A DNA stretch of 9,244 nt from positions 1-9,244 of the forward strand of contig JAIXRT010000217.1 in assembly GCA_027485075.1 (NCBI GenBank), written 5' to 3'. The position numbers were made by a program, and so were the translations under genes. Below the pieces are notes generated by a model. The model did no database searches, was not told the origin of the DNA, and worked only from the letters and a program-made list of their open reading frames with translations. Source of the stretch: Cytophagaceae bacterium (GTDB lineage: Bacteria; Bacteroidota; Bacteroidia; Cytophagales; Spirosomataceae). Positions within the stretch are counted from its first letter, which is position 1. Every line of letters begins with the position of its first letter. This document shows, in pieces, positions 1-4,921 of the stretch.

Positions 1-690
1 CAAATCTGTGGCATCTAAATTGCTTCCACGGTCTGCATCTTCGACATAATCTTTGCCATTAAACAGCTCAAAAATGAGGTATTTCTTGTTCAGAATGGTA
101 TACATCTGTGCCGAATCAGCCAACGTAACATGTCGGTTACCATCATTATGCGTATGGTCATAAATGATTAAGCTTTTTAACGTTTTATTATCGGGGTATT
201 TTTTCGCCACTTTAATGGAATAGCCTGGTAGATCAGAATAAAAGATACCCTCTTTGATGTTTAAGGTCGTTTTAGTGGTTTTAATGTCATACAAAAGCCC
301 CCACCCTTTTAAGTTGGCCCACGGTAAAGCCACATTATTAAACCAAAACATAAATACGCTTAGGCCAATGGCTGTTATAAAAATTGGCCGCATGATTCGT
401 GTAATGGATATTCCGGCACTTTTTAATGCTGTTAGCTCAAAATTCTCTCCTAATTTTCCGAAAGTCATTAAGGAGGATAGTAGTACGGAAAGCGGTAAGG
501 CAAGTGGAAGGGTAATCAGAGAAAAGTAGAAGAAAAGTTCGATGTAGATGAAAAAACCGAGGTCTTTACCAAACAAGTCTGAGAAGTAAAACAGAACTAA
601 TCGAAGGAGAAAAATAAAAATGACAACCAAGGTGGTGAGCGAAAATGGCCCCCAGAATGCTTGTAATACAAGTTTATCAATTTTACGCAT
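1..690 (-). CDS. LptF/LptG family permease (YjgP/YjgQ), C-terminal part missing
   Basis: Inner-membrane permease of the LptB2FG-type ABC exporter that extracts lipopolysaccharide from the inner membrane and passes it to the periplasmic bridge. The first 230 residues are in the window; the frame stays open to the left edge, and full-length members are usually about 350-400 aa. The ATG is at 688-690. Visible features: hydrophobic segments at about residues 16-37, 50-75 and 96-120; the family signature GENFELTALKSAGIS at residues 81-95; then the start of the periplasmic beta-jellyroll region with NIKEGIFYSDLPGYSIKV (about 145-161), typical of Bacteroidota members. The start lies one base after the stop of the upstream START-like gene (TAG-T-ATG), so the two are almost certainly one operon. 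Whether it is the LptF or LptG equivalent cannot be decided here. Confidence 0.93.
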   Translation of the reverse strand, partial: MRKIDKLVLQAFWGPFSLTTLVVIFIFLLRLVLFYFSDLFGKDLGFFIYIELFFYFSLITLPLALPLSVLLSSLMTFGKLGENFELTALKSAGISITRIMRPIFITAIGLSVFMFWFNNVALPWANLKGWGLLYDIKTTKTTLNIKEGIFYSDLPGYSIKVAKKYPDNKTLKSLIIYDHTHNDGNRHVTLADSAQMYTILNKKYLIFELFNGKDYVEDADRGSNLDATDL

Positions 691-691
691 A

Positions 692-1084
692 CTAACTGCC
701 GACTATTTCTTTTAGTTTATCAGTCAGGTAGTCCCATAATTCTTGGGCGTCTTCTGGACTTTTGAAGGTAGATGCGCTATCGAAAATTTTCAAATACGTC
801 GCATTTGTCAATTCACTCACGTCAAGTTTAATTTCGATAACAGCACTTAATGGTAATTGATCAGCGGCAGTAAAGTCAAATTTTACTGATTTATTGACTT
901 TATTTTGAACTAAATGTCCTGTGTGGGTTTCGTTGTCCCAATAAAAAATGAATAATTCAGCATTTTTTACGGTTACTTTTTCAGCAAACCATTGTTGAAG
1001 CCCTGAGGCAGAACTAATGTACGGGTAAAGTACTTTTGGAGAGGCTTTTATCTCGTATTCAAATTCAAAATGTTGCTGTCCCAT
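692..1084 (-). CDS. START-like domain protein (SRPBCC/AHSA1-like)
   Basis: A 130-aa soluble protein consisting of one helix-grip (SRPBCC superfamily) domain of the small START-like type common in Bacteroidota. The N-terminus FEFEYEIKASPKVLYPYIS and the following SGLQQWFAEKV (W32, F33) match the usual first strand, helix and Trp-Phe pattern of AHSA1/START-like folds. The C-terminal stretch after residue 110 is the long closing helix. There is no signal peptide or membrane segment, so it is cytoplasmic. It starts about 20 nt after a strong promoter and is followed one base later by the LptF/LptG permease gene. That co-transcription is the only functional hint; a lipid or hydrophobic ligand is possible for this fold but is not shown by the sequence. 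Confidence 0.88.
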   Translation of the reverse strand: MGQQHFEFEYEIKASPKVLYPYISSASGLQQWFAEKVTVKNAELFIFYWDNETHTGHLVQNKVNKSVKFDFTAADQLPLSAVIEIKLDVSELTNATYLKIFDSASTFKSPEDAQELWDYLTDKLKEIVGS

Positions 1085-1107
1085 ATGCCTGCTTTTATTG
1101 ATATAAA

Positions 1108-1138
1108 CAAAGGTAAACTATCTTGTCTAATTCCCAAA
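1108..1138 (-). promoter_or_regulatory. Bacteroidota-type promoter of the START-like/permease operon
   Basis: Read on the minus strand, TTTG (1138-1135) is followed by 19 bases and TACCTTTG (1115-1108), an exact fit to the Bacteroidota housekeeping pattern TTTG-N19-TAnnTTTG. Transcription would start near 1103-1100, giving a short leader of under 20 nt before the ATG at 1084. It is divergent from the tRNA-Met promoter, about 35 bp away. Not experimentally shown. Confidence 0.75.
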
Positions 1139-1171
1139 TCCGCGTCAAATTTAATAAGTATTCATAAAATA

Positions 1172-1203
1172 TTTGTGACTCTACTAGCTTTCAATTACAT
1201 TTG
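1172..1203 (+). promoter_or_regulatory. Promoter of tRNA-Met
   Basis: TTTG (1172-1175), 20 bases, then TACATTTG (1196-1203), a full match to the Bacteroidota -33/-7 consensus. The -7 box is followed by CACC, as in the promoter placed upstream of the tRNA-Lys in this window. Initiation would fall only a few bases before the mature tRNA 5' end at 1215. Confidence 0.75.
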
Positions 1204-1214
1204 CACCATGTTTT

Positions 1215-1288
1215 GGCGGGGTAGCTCAGATGGTTAGAGCGTTGGATTCATAACCCAAAGGTCGGCAGTTCGATTCTGCTCCCCGCTA
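1215..1288 (+). tRNA. tRNA-Met (CAU anticodon), elongator type
   Basis: A 74-nt cloverleaf. The acceptor GGCGGGG pairs with CCCCGCT (G1-U72 wobble), discriminator A at 1288. The D stem is GCTC/GAGC, the anticodon loop TTCATAA gives CAU, and the T arm is GGCAG-TTCGATT-CTGCT. CCA is not encoded. It is not the initiator: there is no C1-A72 mismatch, and the anticodon stem lacks the three G-C pairs. A lysidine-modified tRNA-Ile2 also has a CAU anticodon and cannot be fully excluded from sequence alone, but the overall form fits elongator Met. Confidence 0.93.
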
Positions 1289-1289
1289 C

Positions 1290-1325
1290 AAAAAAAAGAC
1301 CTCACAGGTGTGGGGTCTTTTTTTT
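1290..1325 (+). terminator. Rho-independent terminator after tRNA-Met
   Basis: An A-run followed by GACCTCACA, a short apex, TGTGGGGTC and an 8-T run. The two arms pair with a single G-U wobble and the A/T runs extend the stem. It lies directly after the tRNA 3' end. The A-run on the other side makes it potentially bidirectional, but no gene reads into it at close range from the right, because the deaminase gene has its own terminator. Confidence 0.85.
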
Positions 1326-1326
1326 G

Positions 1327-1494
1327 GACGTTAGACGTTGGACTATAGACGTCAGACTGTAGAGACGCGATACTTCGCGTCTATGACAAAAATTCACCTC
1401 CCAATTGTTTGGTATTTTTTTGGGACTCTAGACTGTATAAGACGCAATATGACGCGTCTCAAACAAAAAAAGACGCGAAGTATCGCGTCTCTAC
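1327..1494. repeat. Heptad array plus palindrome copies (array A)
   Basis: Five consecutive 7-bp units beginning with GAC (1327-1361: GACGTTA, GACGTTG, GACTATA, GACGTCA, GACTGTA) run straight into a GC-rich palindrome of the form AGACGCGA-TACT-TCGCGTCT (1363-1382). A second, degraded copy has two GAC heptads (1424-1437) and GACGCAATAT-GACGCGTCTC (1441-1460). A third copy lies in inverse orientation at 1471-1494 and is a perfect 24-bp reverse complement of 1359-1382. The space 1289-1490 holds no credible gene. The structure resembles dispersed short repeats (REP/STRR-like) rather than a transposon; no transposase is nearby. Confidence 0.85.
1465..1490 (-). terminator. Repeat-derived terminator of the dCMP deaminase gene
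   Basis: On the minus strand, immediately after the TAG stop at 1493-1491, an 8-bp perfect stem AGACGCGA / TCGCGTCT with loop TACT is followed by a run of Ts (1471-1465). This is a textbook intrinsic terminator. The same hairpin is one copy of the dispersed palindrome also present at 1363-1382, where no T-run follows. Confidence 0.8.
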
Positions 1495-1952
1495 TGTATA
1501 TCCTTGTAAGCAACTACGTCTACCCCGAATTTCCGAAGGAAATCTACTCCTTCATCGGAGGCTAGGCCTTTGTAAGCCGCGTAACTATTGAGATAGATGA
1601 CACGTTTTATCTTCATGCTGTAAATAATGCGTGCGCAAGATATACAGGGTGAAAGTGTGACATAGATGGTGGAACCTTCGATGGATGCTCCATTTTTGGA
1701 GGCATATAGAATGGCATTTTGTTCGGCATGTAATGCGAGTGAACAAGACCCTTTTGAATCACGTGGGCATCCACCTTCTTCGTGAAAATCTTCGTCACAA
1801 TTATGTGTGCCTTGTGGTGGTCCATTATACCCAATGGAAATGATTCGGGTATCTTTGGTTAACACCGCTCCTACTTGCGCACGCGTACAGTGCGATCGCA
1901 AGGCTAGTTTCTCAGCAAGTTCCATGTAAATGGAATCGAAGGTTGGTTTCAT
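1491..1952 (-). CDS. dCMP deaminase (deoxycytidylate deaminase family)
   Basis: A 153-aa zinc-dependent cytidine/deoxycytidylate deaminase that converts dCMP to dUMP, feeding thymidylate synthesis in the cytoplasm. Catalytic motifs are intact: H75-A-E77 (zinc ligand His and proton-shuttle Glu) and P102-C103-I-S-C106 (two zinc Cys). GYNGPP at 41-46 and the Cys-rich insert (C52, C62, C70) are typical of dCMP deaminases as opposed to tRNA or free-base deaminases. Length fits the family. The ATG at 1952 gives the standard N-terminus; the stop TAG lies inside a dispersed repeat whose hairpin forms the terminator. It lies 86 bp downstream of the SlyD-like gene on the same strand, with a repeat hairpin filling the gap and no clear promoter, so read-through from that gene is plausible. 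ComEB-type late competence proteins belong to the same family. Confidence 0.93.
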   Translation of the reverse strand: MKPTFDSIYMELAEKLALRSHCTRAQVGAVLTKDTRIISIGYNGPPQGTHNCDEDFHEEGGCPRDSKGSCSLALHAEQNAILYASKNGASIEGSTIYVTLSPCISCARIIYSMKIKRVIYLNSYAAYKGLASDEGVDFLRKFGVDVVAYKDIQ

Positions 1953-1957
1953 AAGTG

Positions 1958-2033
1958 GACGTCAGACGTTGGACGTTAGACGCTGGACAATAGGTTATAA
2001 ATAGCTAACGTCTAATGTCCAACGTCTAAAGTC
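1958..2033. repeat. Inverted pair of heptad arrays (array B)
   Basis: Five GAC-type heptads (1958-1992: GACGTCA, GACGTTG, GACGTTA, GACGCTG, GACAATA) face four complementary heptads (2006-2033: TAACGTC, TAATGTC, CAACGTC, TAAAGTC) across a 13-bp spacer. Comparing the four facing units, 23 of 28 positions are complementary, so RNA or single-stranded DNA could form a long hairpin. It fills almost the whole gap between the SlyD-like stop codon and the dCMP deaminase start. There is no T-run, so it does not look like a simple terminator. Confidence 0.85.
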
Positions 2034-2038
2034 TAATT

Positions 2039-2551
2039 TTAGTGGTGCACCCCGCCTTCGCCGTGCACGTGACCATGTGCAAGTTCGTCGGCAGTGGCCT
2101 CCCTTAATTTAATGACTTTACCTGTAAAAATTAACTCTTTTTCTGCCAATGGATGATTAAAATCCATCATTACGTTATCATCACCAATCGATACGACAAG
2201 GCCTTGCATCCGATTTCCTTGATCGTCAGTCATTGGAATGTAATTTCCTATTTTGAGGACATCGTCAGCTTTTTGGCCTTCTACTTCAAAAATTGATTTT
2301 GGAAGTGAAACGATGGCGTTGGGATCAATATTGCCATATGCATCTTCTGCTGCGATATTGAAATTAAATTCATCTCCTGCTTTAAGGCCCATTAAATTAG
2401 CCTCAAAACTTTCTGGAAGTCCACTTAGTCCGTGGATAAATACCATTGGTTCGTTTTCATCTACAATCTCAACGACGTCTGGTTGGCCATTTTCATCTGG
2501 GAAAGCAAGTTCATACGAGATAAAAACAACGATATTAGGTGCAATTTGCAT
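2039..2551 (-). CDS. SlyD-like FKBP-type peptidyl-prolyl cis-trans isomerase
   Basis: A 170-aa cytoplasmic prolyl isomerase/chaperone of the SlyD branch of FKBPs. Two-part FKBP domain: strand VVFISYELAF (8-17) and FIHGLSGLPESFEANLMGLKAGDEF (38-62), then the insert-in-flap chaperone domain from about D70-AYG to about residue 128, then the diagnostic return D130-FNHPLAEKEL-IFTGKV. The C-terminus has five histidines (H159, H161, H163, H169, H170), reminiscent of the metal-binding tail of SlyD but much shorter and without cysteines. There is no signal peptide. The start MQIAPN fits relatives. Downstream lies the dCMP deaminase gene; upstream it is divergent from holA across repeat array C. SlyD-type proteins help protein folding and, in some bacteria, nickel handling; the second role is not shown here. 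Confidence 0.92.
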   Translation of the reverse strand: MQIAPNIVVFISYELAFPDENGQPDVVEIVDENEPMVFIHGLSGLPESFEANLMGLKAGDEFNFNIAAEDAYGNIDPNAIVSLPKSIFEVEGQKADDVLKIGNYIPMTDDQGNRMQGLVVSIGDDNVMMDFNHPLAEKELIFTGKVIKLREATADELAHGHVHGEGGVHH

Positions 2552-2575
2552 GTAATCATGTTTTGAATGAGGGGG

Positions 2576-2583
2576 TAAAGATA
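2576..2583 (-). promoter_or_regulatory. Possible -7 box for the SlyD-like gene
   Basis: On the minus strand, TATCTTTA (2583-2576) differs from TAnnTTTG at the last base and lies 24 bp before the start codon. No TTTG is present at the expected -33 distance, so this is weak. Confidence 0.3.
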
Positions 2584-2599
2584 GGGAAAAAGACTTGAA

Positions 2600-2816
2600 A
2601 GTCGCTAGTAATCAGTAGTCAGTAATCAGTAGTCAGTAATCAGAAGTCAGTAATCAGAAGTCAGTAATCAGAAGTCAGTAATCAGAAGTTGGGACTCAGT
2701 TGTCAGTCATAAAAATTAATTATCTTTGAAAACAAAATTATAATTGTGTTACTAACTTATTGACAACAGGTCACTGACAACTGATTACTGACTACTGATT
2801 ACTGACAACTGCCCAC
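2600..2816. repeat. Large inverted heptad array around the holA promoter (array C)
   Basis: The left arm has eleven exact 7-bp units at 2610-2686 alternating AGTCAGT and AATCAGT/AATCAGA, in effect 5.5 copies of a 14-mer, with degraded units on either side (from 2600 and to about 2706). The right arm has eight in-phase heptads in the opposite sense at 2761-2816 (TGACAAC, TGATTAC, TGACTAC and variants). 2618-2643 and 2781-2806 are perfect 26-bp reverse complements. The AT-rich spacer 2707-2760 separates the arms. This occupies most of the 273-bp divergent space between the SlyD-like gene and holA; the right arm ends 8 bp before the holA ATG. The unit sequence differs from the GACGTTR type of arrays A and B, but the unit length and inverted layout are the same. 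Confidence 0.9.
2700..2728 (+). promoter_or_regulatory. Probable holA promoter between the repeat arms
   Basis: TTG (2700-2702), 18 bases, then TATCTTTG (2721-2728), an exact -7 box with a slightly short spacer to the -33 element. Transcription from about 2733 would place the whole right arm of array C in the 5' leader of holA, while the left arm stays upstream. Confidence 0.55.
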
Positions 2817-2824
2817 TGCAACTA

Positions 2825-3865
2825 ATGCAAAAATCCCCTCAAGACGTACTTAAAGACATTAAAGCCAAAAAATTTGCGCCAATCTATGTCATTCATGGAG
2901 ATGAGCCATTTTTTATTGACCAGGTGGCGGATGCGCTAGAGGATGGAATTTTGCGAGAAGATGAGAAAAGCTTTAATCAATTTGTCATGTTTGGCAAAGA
3001 TCAATCCATGGGGTCCGTAATTTCCTATGCACGTCGCTATCCGATGATGGCTGAACGTCAGGTGATTATCGTGAAGGAAGCCAGTTTCTTGGAAGCTTTG
3101 GCAAAAGGAAAAGAGGCCAAAGGTAATGATGATCTCAAAGCTTGGGAGGATTATTGTGAAAGGCCCACGGATTCGACGGTTCTCATTTGTACGATAAAAA
3201 ATTTAGTGGCAGAAAAGGCTAAAGTCTTGGCTGTTGCCGAAAAGCATGGGGTCGTTGTCTGTTCCAAAAAGATTAAAGAAGATAAAGTAGGCGTCTGGCT
3301 CAAGGATTATTTGGCGCAGAAAGGATTAACTATTCAAGCGACGTCATTGGAGTTAATGGTTTCGTTTGTAGGTGCTGATTTGCAACGGATGGCCCATGAG
3401 GCCGACAAATTAGTCATCAATTTGCCTCAGGGTTCTGAGGTAGGTGCTGAAGAAATTGAGCGATTCATAGGGATTAGTCGGGAGTACAACATTTTTGAAT
3501 TTCAAAATGCGCTTTCATCGCGCAACATCGCCAAAGCACAAAAAATTGCCTTTTATTTTGCCGAGAACACAAAGCAAAATCCAGTTCCTCCCATGTTAAT
3601 CATGTTATTTAATTATTTCATGAAGGTGCTTCAGGTACATGATTTAGGCGCCATGTCGGATGCTGAAATTGCTAAAAATATTGGTGTGAACCCCTATTTT
3701 GTTCGTGATTACCTGAATGCTAAACGTAATTATCCGCTAGCTAAAGTCGTTCGTGTGTTGGAGGCAATCAAAAATGCAGATTTAAAAGTTAAAGGAGTTA
3801 TTGGTCAAGCGGTTTCTGAACGAGACATCATCCTGGATTTAAGCTTTGAGATTTTACACCTTTAG
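2825..3865 (+). CDS. holA: DNA polymerase III subunit delta
   Basis: A 346-aa clamp-loader subunit that opens the beta sliding clamp during replication. The N-terminal AAA+-like fold is visible as YVIHGDEPFFIDQVADAL (21-38), the degenerate P-loop region of delta, then RRYPMMAERQVIIVKEA (70-86), matching the family pattern before the third strand. The central lid helices include the segment GADLQRMAHEADKLV. The C-terminal helical collar domain follows (EYNIFEFQNAL, NPVPPMLIMLFNYF, VNPYFVRDYL). Length is normal (about 340 aa). The ATG is preceded by no Shine-Dalgarno but sits 8 bp after the right arm of heptad array C. The stop overlaps the stop of the convergent SH3-like gene by 4 bp. Confidence 0.95.
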   Translation: MQKSPQDVLKDIKAKKFAPIYVIHGDEPFFIDQVADALEDGILREDEKSFNQFVMFGKDQSMGSVISYARRYPMMAERQVIIVKEASFLEALAKGKEAKGNDDLKAWEDYCERPTDSTVLICTIKNLVAEKAKVLAVAEKHGVVVCSKKIKEDKVGVWLKDYLAQKGLTIQATSLELMVSFVGADLQRMAHEADKLVINLPQGSEVGAEEIERFIGISREYNIFEFQNALSSRNIAKAQKIAFYFAENTKQNPVPPMLIMLFNYFMKVLQVHDLGAMSDAEIAKNIGVNPYFVRDYLNAKRNYPLAKVVRVLEAIKNADLKVKGVIGQAVSERDIILDLSFEILHL

Positions 3866-4599
3866 TCGATCGGAGAATAATCATTGACTTTGATATAGCC
3901 GATTTGGCCATCTTGTAAACAGGTTACCCAAACGTCTTTGGTGTGCCAATAATTGATTCGATTTCCTTTTTTTAAGATTTTCTTCACGGGTGCTGCCGAA
4001 GAGGCGAATTCACGTAAATAGGCTTTTTCACTCGTGATAATCCCATAATGAAAAAATCCTGGGAAATTGGTGTAAACGAGTACAAAGGAAAAATAGGCGA
4101 ATAAATAGGCAATTTGTACCTTTCTAAGTCGTCTACGCCGACGCATTTTCAAGAGTAGAATAATCACGCCGTACAAGCCAAGCAACACGAGCAAGCCCGT
4201 TATGTAAGGGAAAAGGGCAAAATAAATCCATTCAATTTGGTCGATAAACAGGACCTCATAGCCGGATAGATTGTGCTTCGCTCCTATTGTTTCCAATCGC
4301 TTGGCAATGGACGATGAATTTTCTTTGGCGTTTATGCTGGAAAGAAAGTATAATTCACTGACCCAATCGTTTTTGGCTTTGGATATAAAAGCCAGTTTAA
4401 GTTTGATATTTTCGGATTCTGCTTGTGCCTTGGGTAGATTTAAACGGTATATTTTTTCCGCTTCAAGTAGTCGGTTTGCCCGAAACAACGAATCGGCCGT
4501 CTTTATTTGCATTCTATCTATTTGGCTGTAAGCGCTTTGACAGAAGGCCAACAAAAAAATAGAAAAAAATATAATTTTATTTAGAAGCCTTACTTGCAT
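3862..4599 (-). CDS. Exported membrane protein with TPR-like N-terminus and SH3-like C-terminus
   Basis: A 245-aa protein of unknown role. The ATG at 4597-4599 is chosen over an upstream in-frame TTG at 4657-4659 because it gives a clean signal peptide (residues 1-25, ending SAYS before Q26) and because the 20 extra residues would include charged, unpromising sequence. After the signal come helices resembling a TPR pair (about 30-105: ADSLFRANRLLEAEKIYRLNL). Then two membrane spans (about 131-150 and 162-178) flank a strongly basic loop KMRRRRRLRK (151-160). A C-terminal bacterial SH3-like domain follows (about 190-240: AYLREFASSAAPVKKILKKG, then WVTCLQDGQIGYIKV). This order resembles BatE of the Bacteroidota aerotolerance operon, but no Bat neighbours are present. 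The gene converges on holA, sharing the four bases TTAG. Confidence 0.85.
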   Translation of the reverse strand: MQVRLLNKIIFFSIFLLAFCQSAYSQIDRMQIKTADSLFRANRLLEAEKIYRLNLPKAQAESENIKLKLAFISKAKNDWVSELYFLSSINAKENSSSIAKRLETIGAKHNLSGYEVLFIDQIEWIYFALFPYITGLLVLLGLYGVIILLLKMRRRRRLRKVQIAYLFAYFSFVLVYTNFPGFFHYGIITSEKAYLREFASSAAPVKKILKKGNRINYWHTKDVWVTCLQDGQIGYIKVNDYSPID

Positions 4600-4624
4600 A
4601 ATTCGAAAAACCGTCTTAGTTTTG
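4593..4624 (+). promoter_or_regulatory. Promoter reading toward tRNA-Lys
   Basis: CTTG (4593-4596), 20 bases, TAGTTTTG (4617-4624), followed by CACC as at the tRNA-Met promoter. The eight bases TTTGCACC are shared by both (4621-4628 and 1200-1207). The -33 element overlaps the start codon of the divergent SH3-like gene. The nearest plus-strand gene is tRNA-Lys, about 110 bp downstream. Confidence 0.55.
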
Positions 4625-4629
4625 CACCG

Positions 4630-4734
4630 CAATAAGGCAATAAAATGCCTTAAATGCAAATGAGAGTCGGTCAGTGGCCGAATCTCCCTTCGGTTCCAGA
4701 GTGAACCATTTTATATAACAAGCGCAAGCTTGAT
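4630..4734 (+). other. Structured leader upstream of tRNA-Lys
   Basis: The space between the promoter-like site and the tRNA contains three short hairpins: AAGGCA/TGCCTT (4634-4651), GGTTC/GAACC around CAGAGT (4692-4707) and CAAGC-GCAA-GCTTG (4719-4732), the last ending two bases before the mature tRNA. No ORF is credible on the plus strand. It could be an ordinary 5' leader removed by RNase P or a small RNA co-transcribed with the tRNA. Confidence 0.4.
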
Positions 4735-4807
4735 GATTCCGTAGCTCAGTTGGTAGAGCAATACACTTTTAATGTATGGGTCCTGGGTTCGAATCCCAGC
4801 GGGATCA
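4735..4807 (+). tRNA. tRNA-Lys (UUU anticodon)
   Basis: A 73-nt cloverleaf. The acceptor GATTCCG pairs with CGGGATC (one U-G), discriminator A at 4807. The D stem is GCTC/GAGC, the anticodon stem ATACA/TGTAT closes the loop CTTTTAA (anticodon TTT at 4768-4770), and the T arm is CTGGG-TTCGAAT-CCCAG. CCA is not encoded. It is followed four bases later by a terminator. Confidence 0.96.
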
Positions 4808-4810
4808 CAT

Positions 4811-4836
4811 AGCCTCAGAGAAATCTGGGGCTTTTT
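4811..4836 (+). terminator. Rho-independent terminator after tRNA-Lys
   Basis: The stem AGCCTCAGA / TCTGGGGCT (9 pairs with one U-G) closes a GAAA tetraloop and is followed by four further Ts. It ends the tRNA-Lys unit 85 bp before the lipoprotein gene. Confidence 0.88.
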
Positions 4837-4869
4837 GCATTTTAATTCCTCCCTTAAGATTTGATTCAT

Positions 4870-4877
4870 TAATTTTG
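4870..4877 (+). promoter_or_regulatory. Possible -7 box for the lipoprotein gene
   Basis: TAATTTTG fits TAnnTTTG and lies 44 bp before the ATG at 4922, after the tRNA-Lys terminator. No TTTG stands at the usual -33 distance, so the assignment is tentative. Confidence 0.35.
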
Positions 4878-4921
4878 ATTTTTAACAAAAAATCCATTTT
4901 TTTTGAAAATTCATTTATACA

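Noticed and set aside
1215..1500. tRNA-Met 3' end as an attachment site of an integrated element
   Set aside because: No integrase gene is present, and no second copy of the tRNA 3' end was seen in the window; the repeats that follow do not copy tRNA sequence.
1338..1591. Plus-strand reading frames of 60-75 aa between tRNA-Met and the deaminase gene
   Set aside because: They are made of repeat DNA and the antisense of the deaminase 3' end; the peptides match no family I recognise, and the deaminase on the other strand is certain.
2610..2686. Tandem repeats that could be taken for a CRISPR array
   Set aside because: The unit is 7 bp (or 14 bp as a pair) with no spacers between copies, and no cas gene is nearby.
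4600..4659. N-terminal extension of the SH3-like protein from a TTG at 4659
   Set aside because: It would put 20 residues before a well-formed signal peptide that begins at the ATG at 4599, and the same bases hold the promoter reading toward tRNA-Lys.
4692..4707. GGTTC/GAACC stem that looks like the T arm of a second, broken tRNA
   Set aside because: The loop has 6 bases without the TTCGAAT pattern, and no matching acceptor, anticodon or D arm can be found around it.
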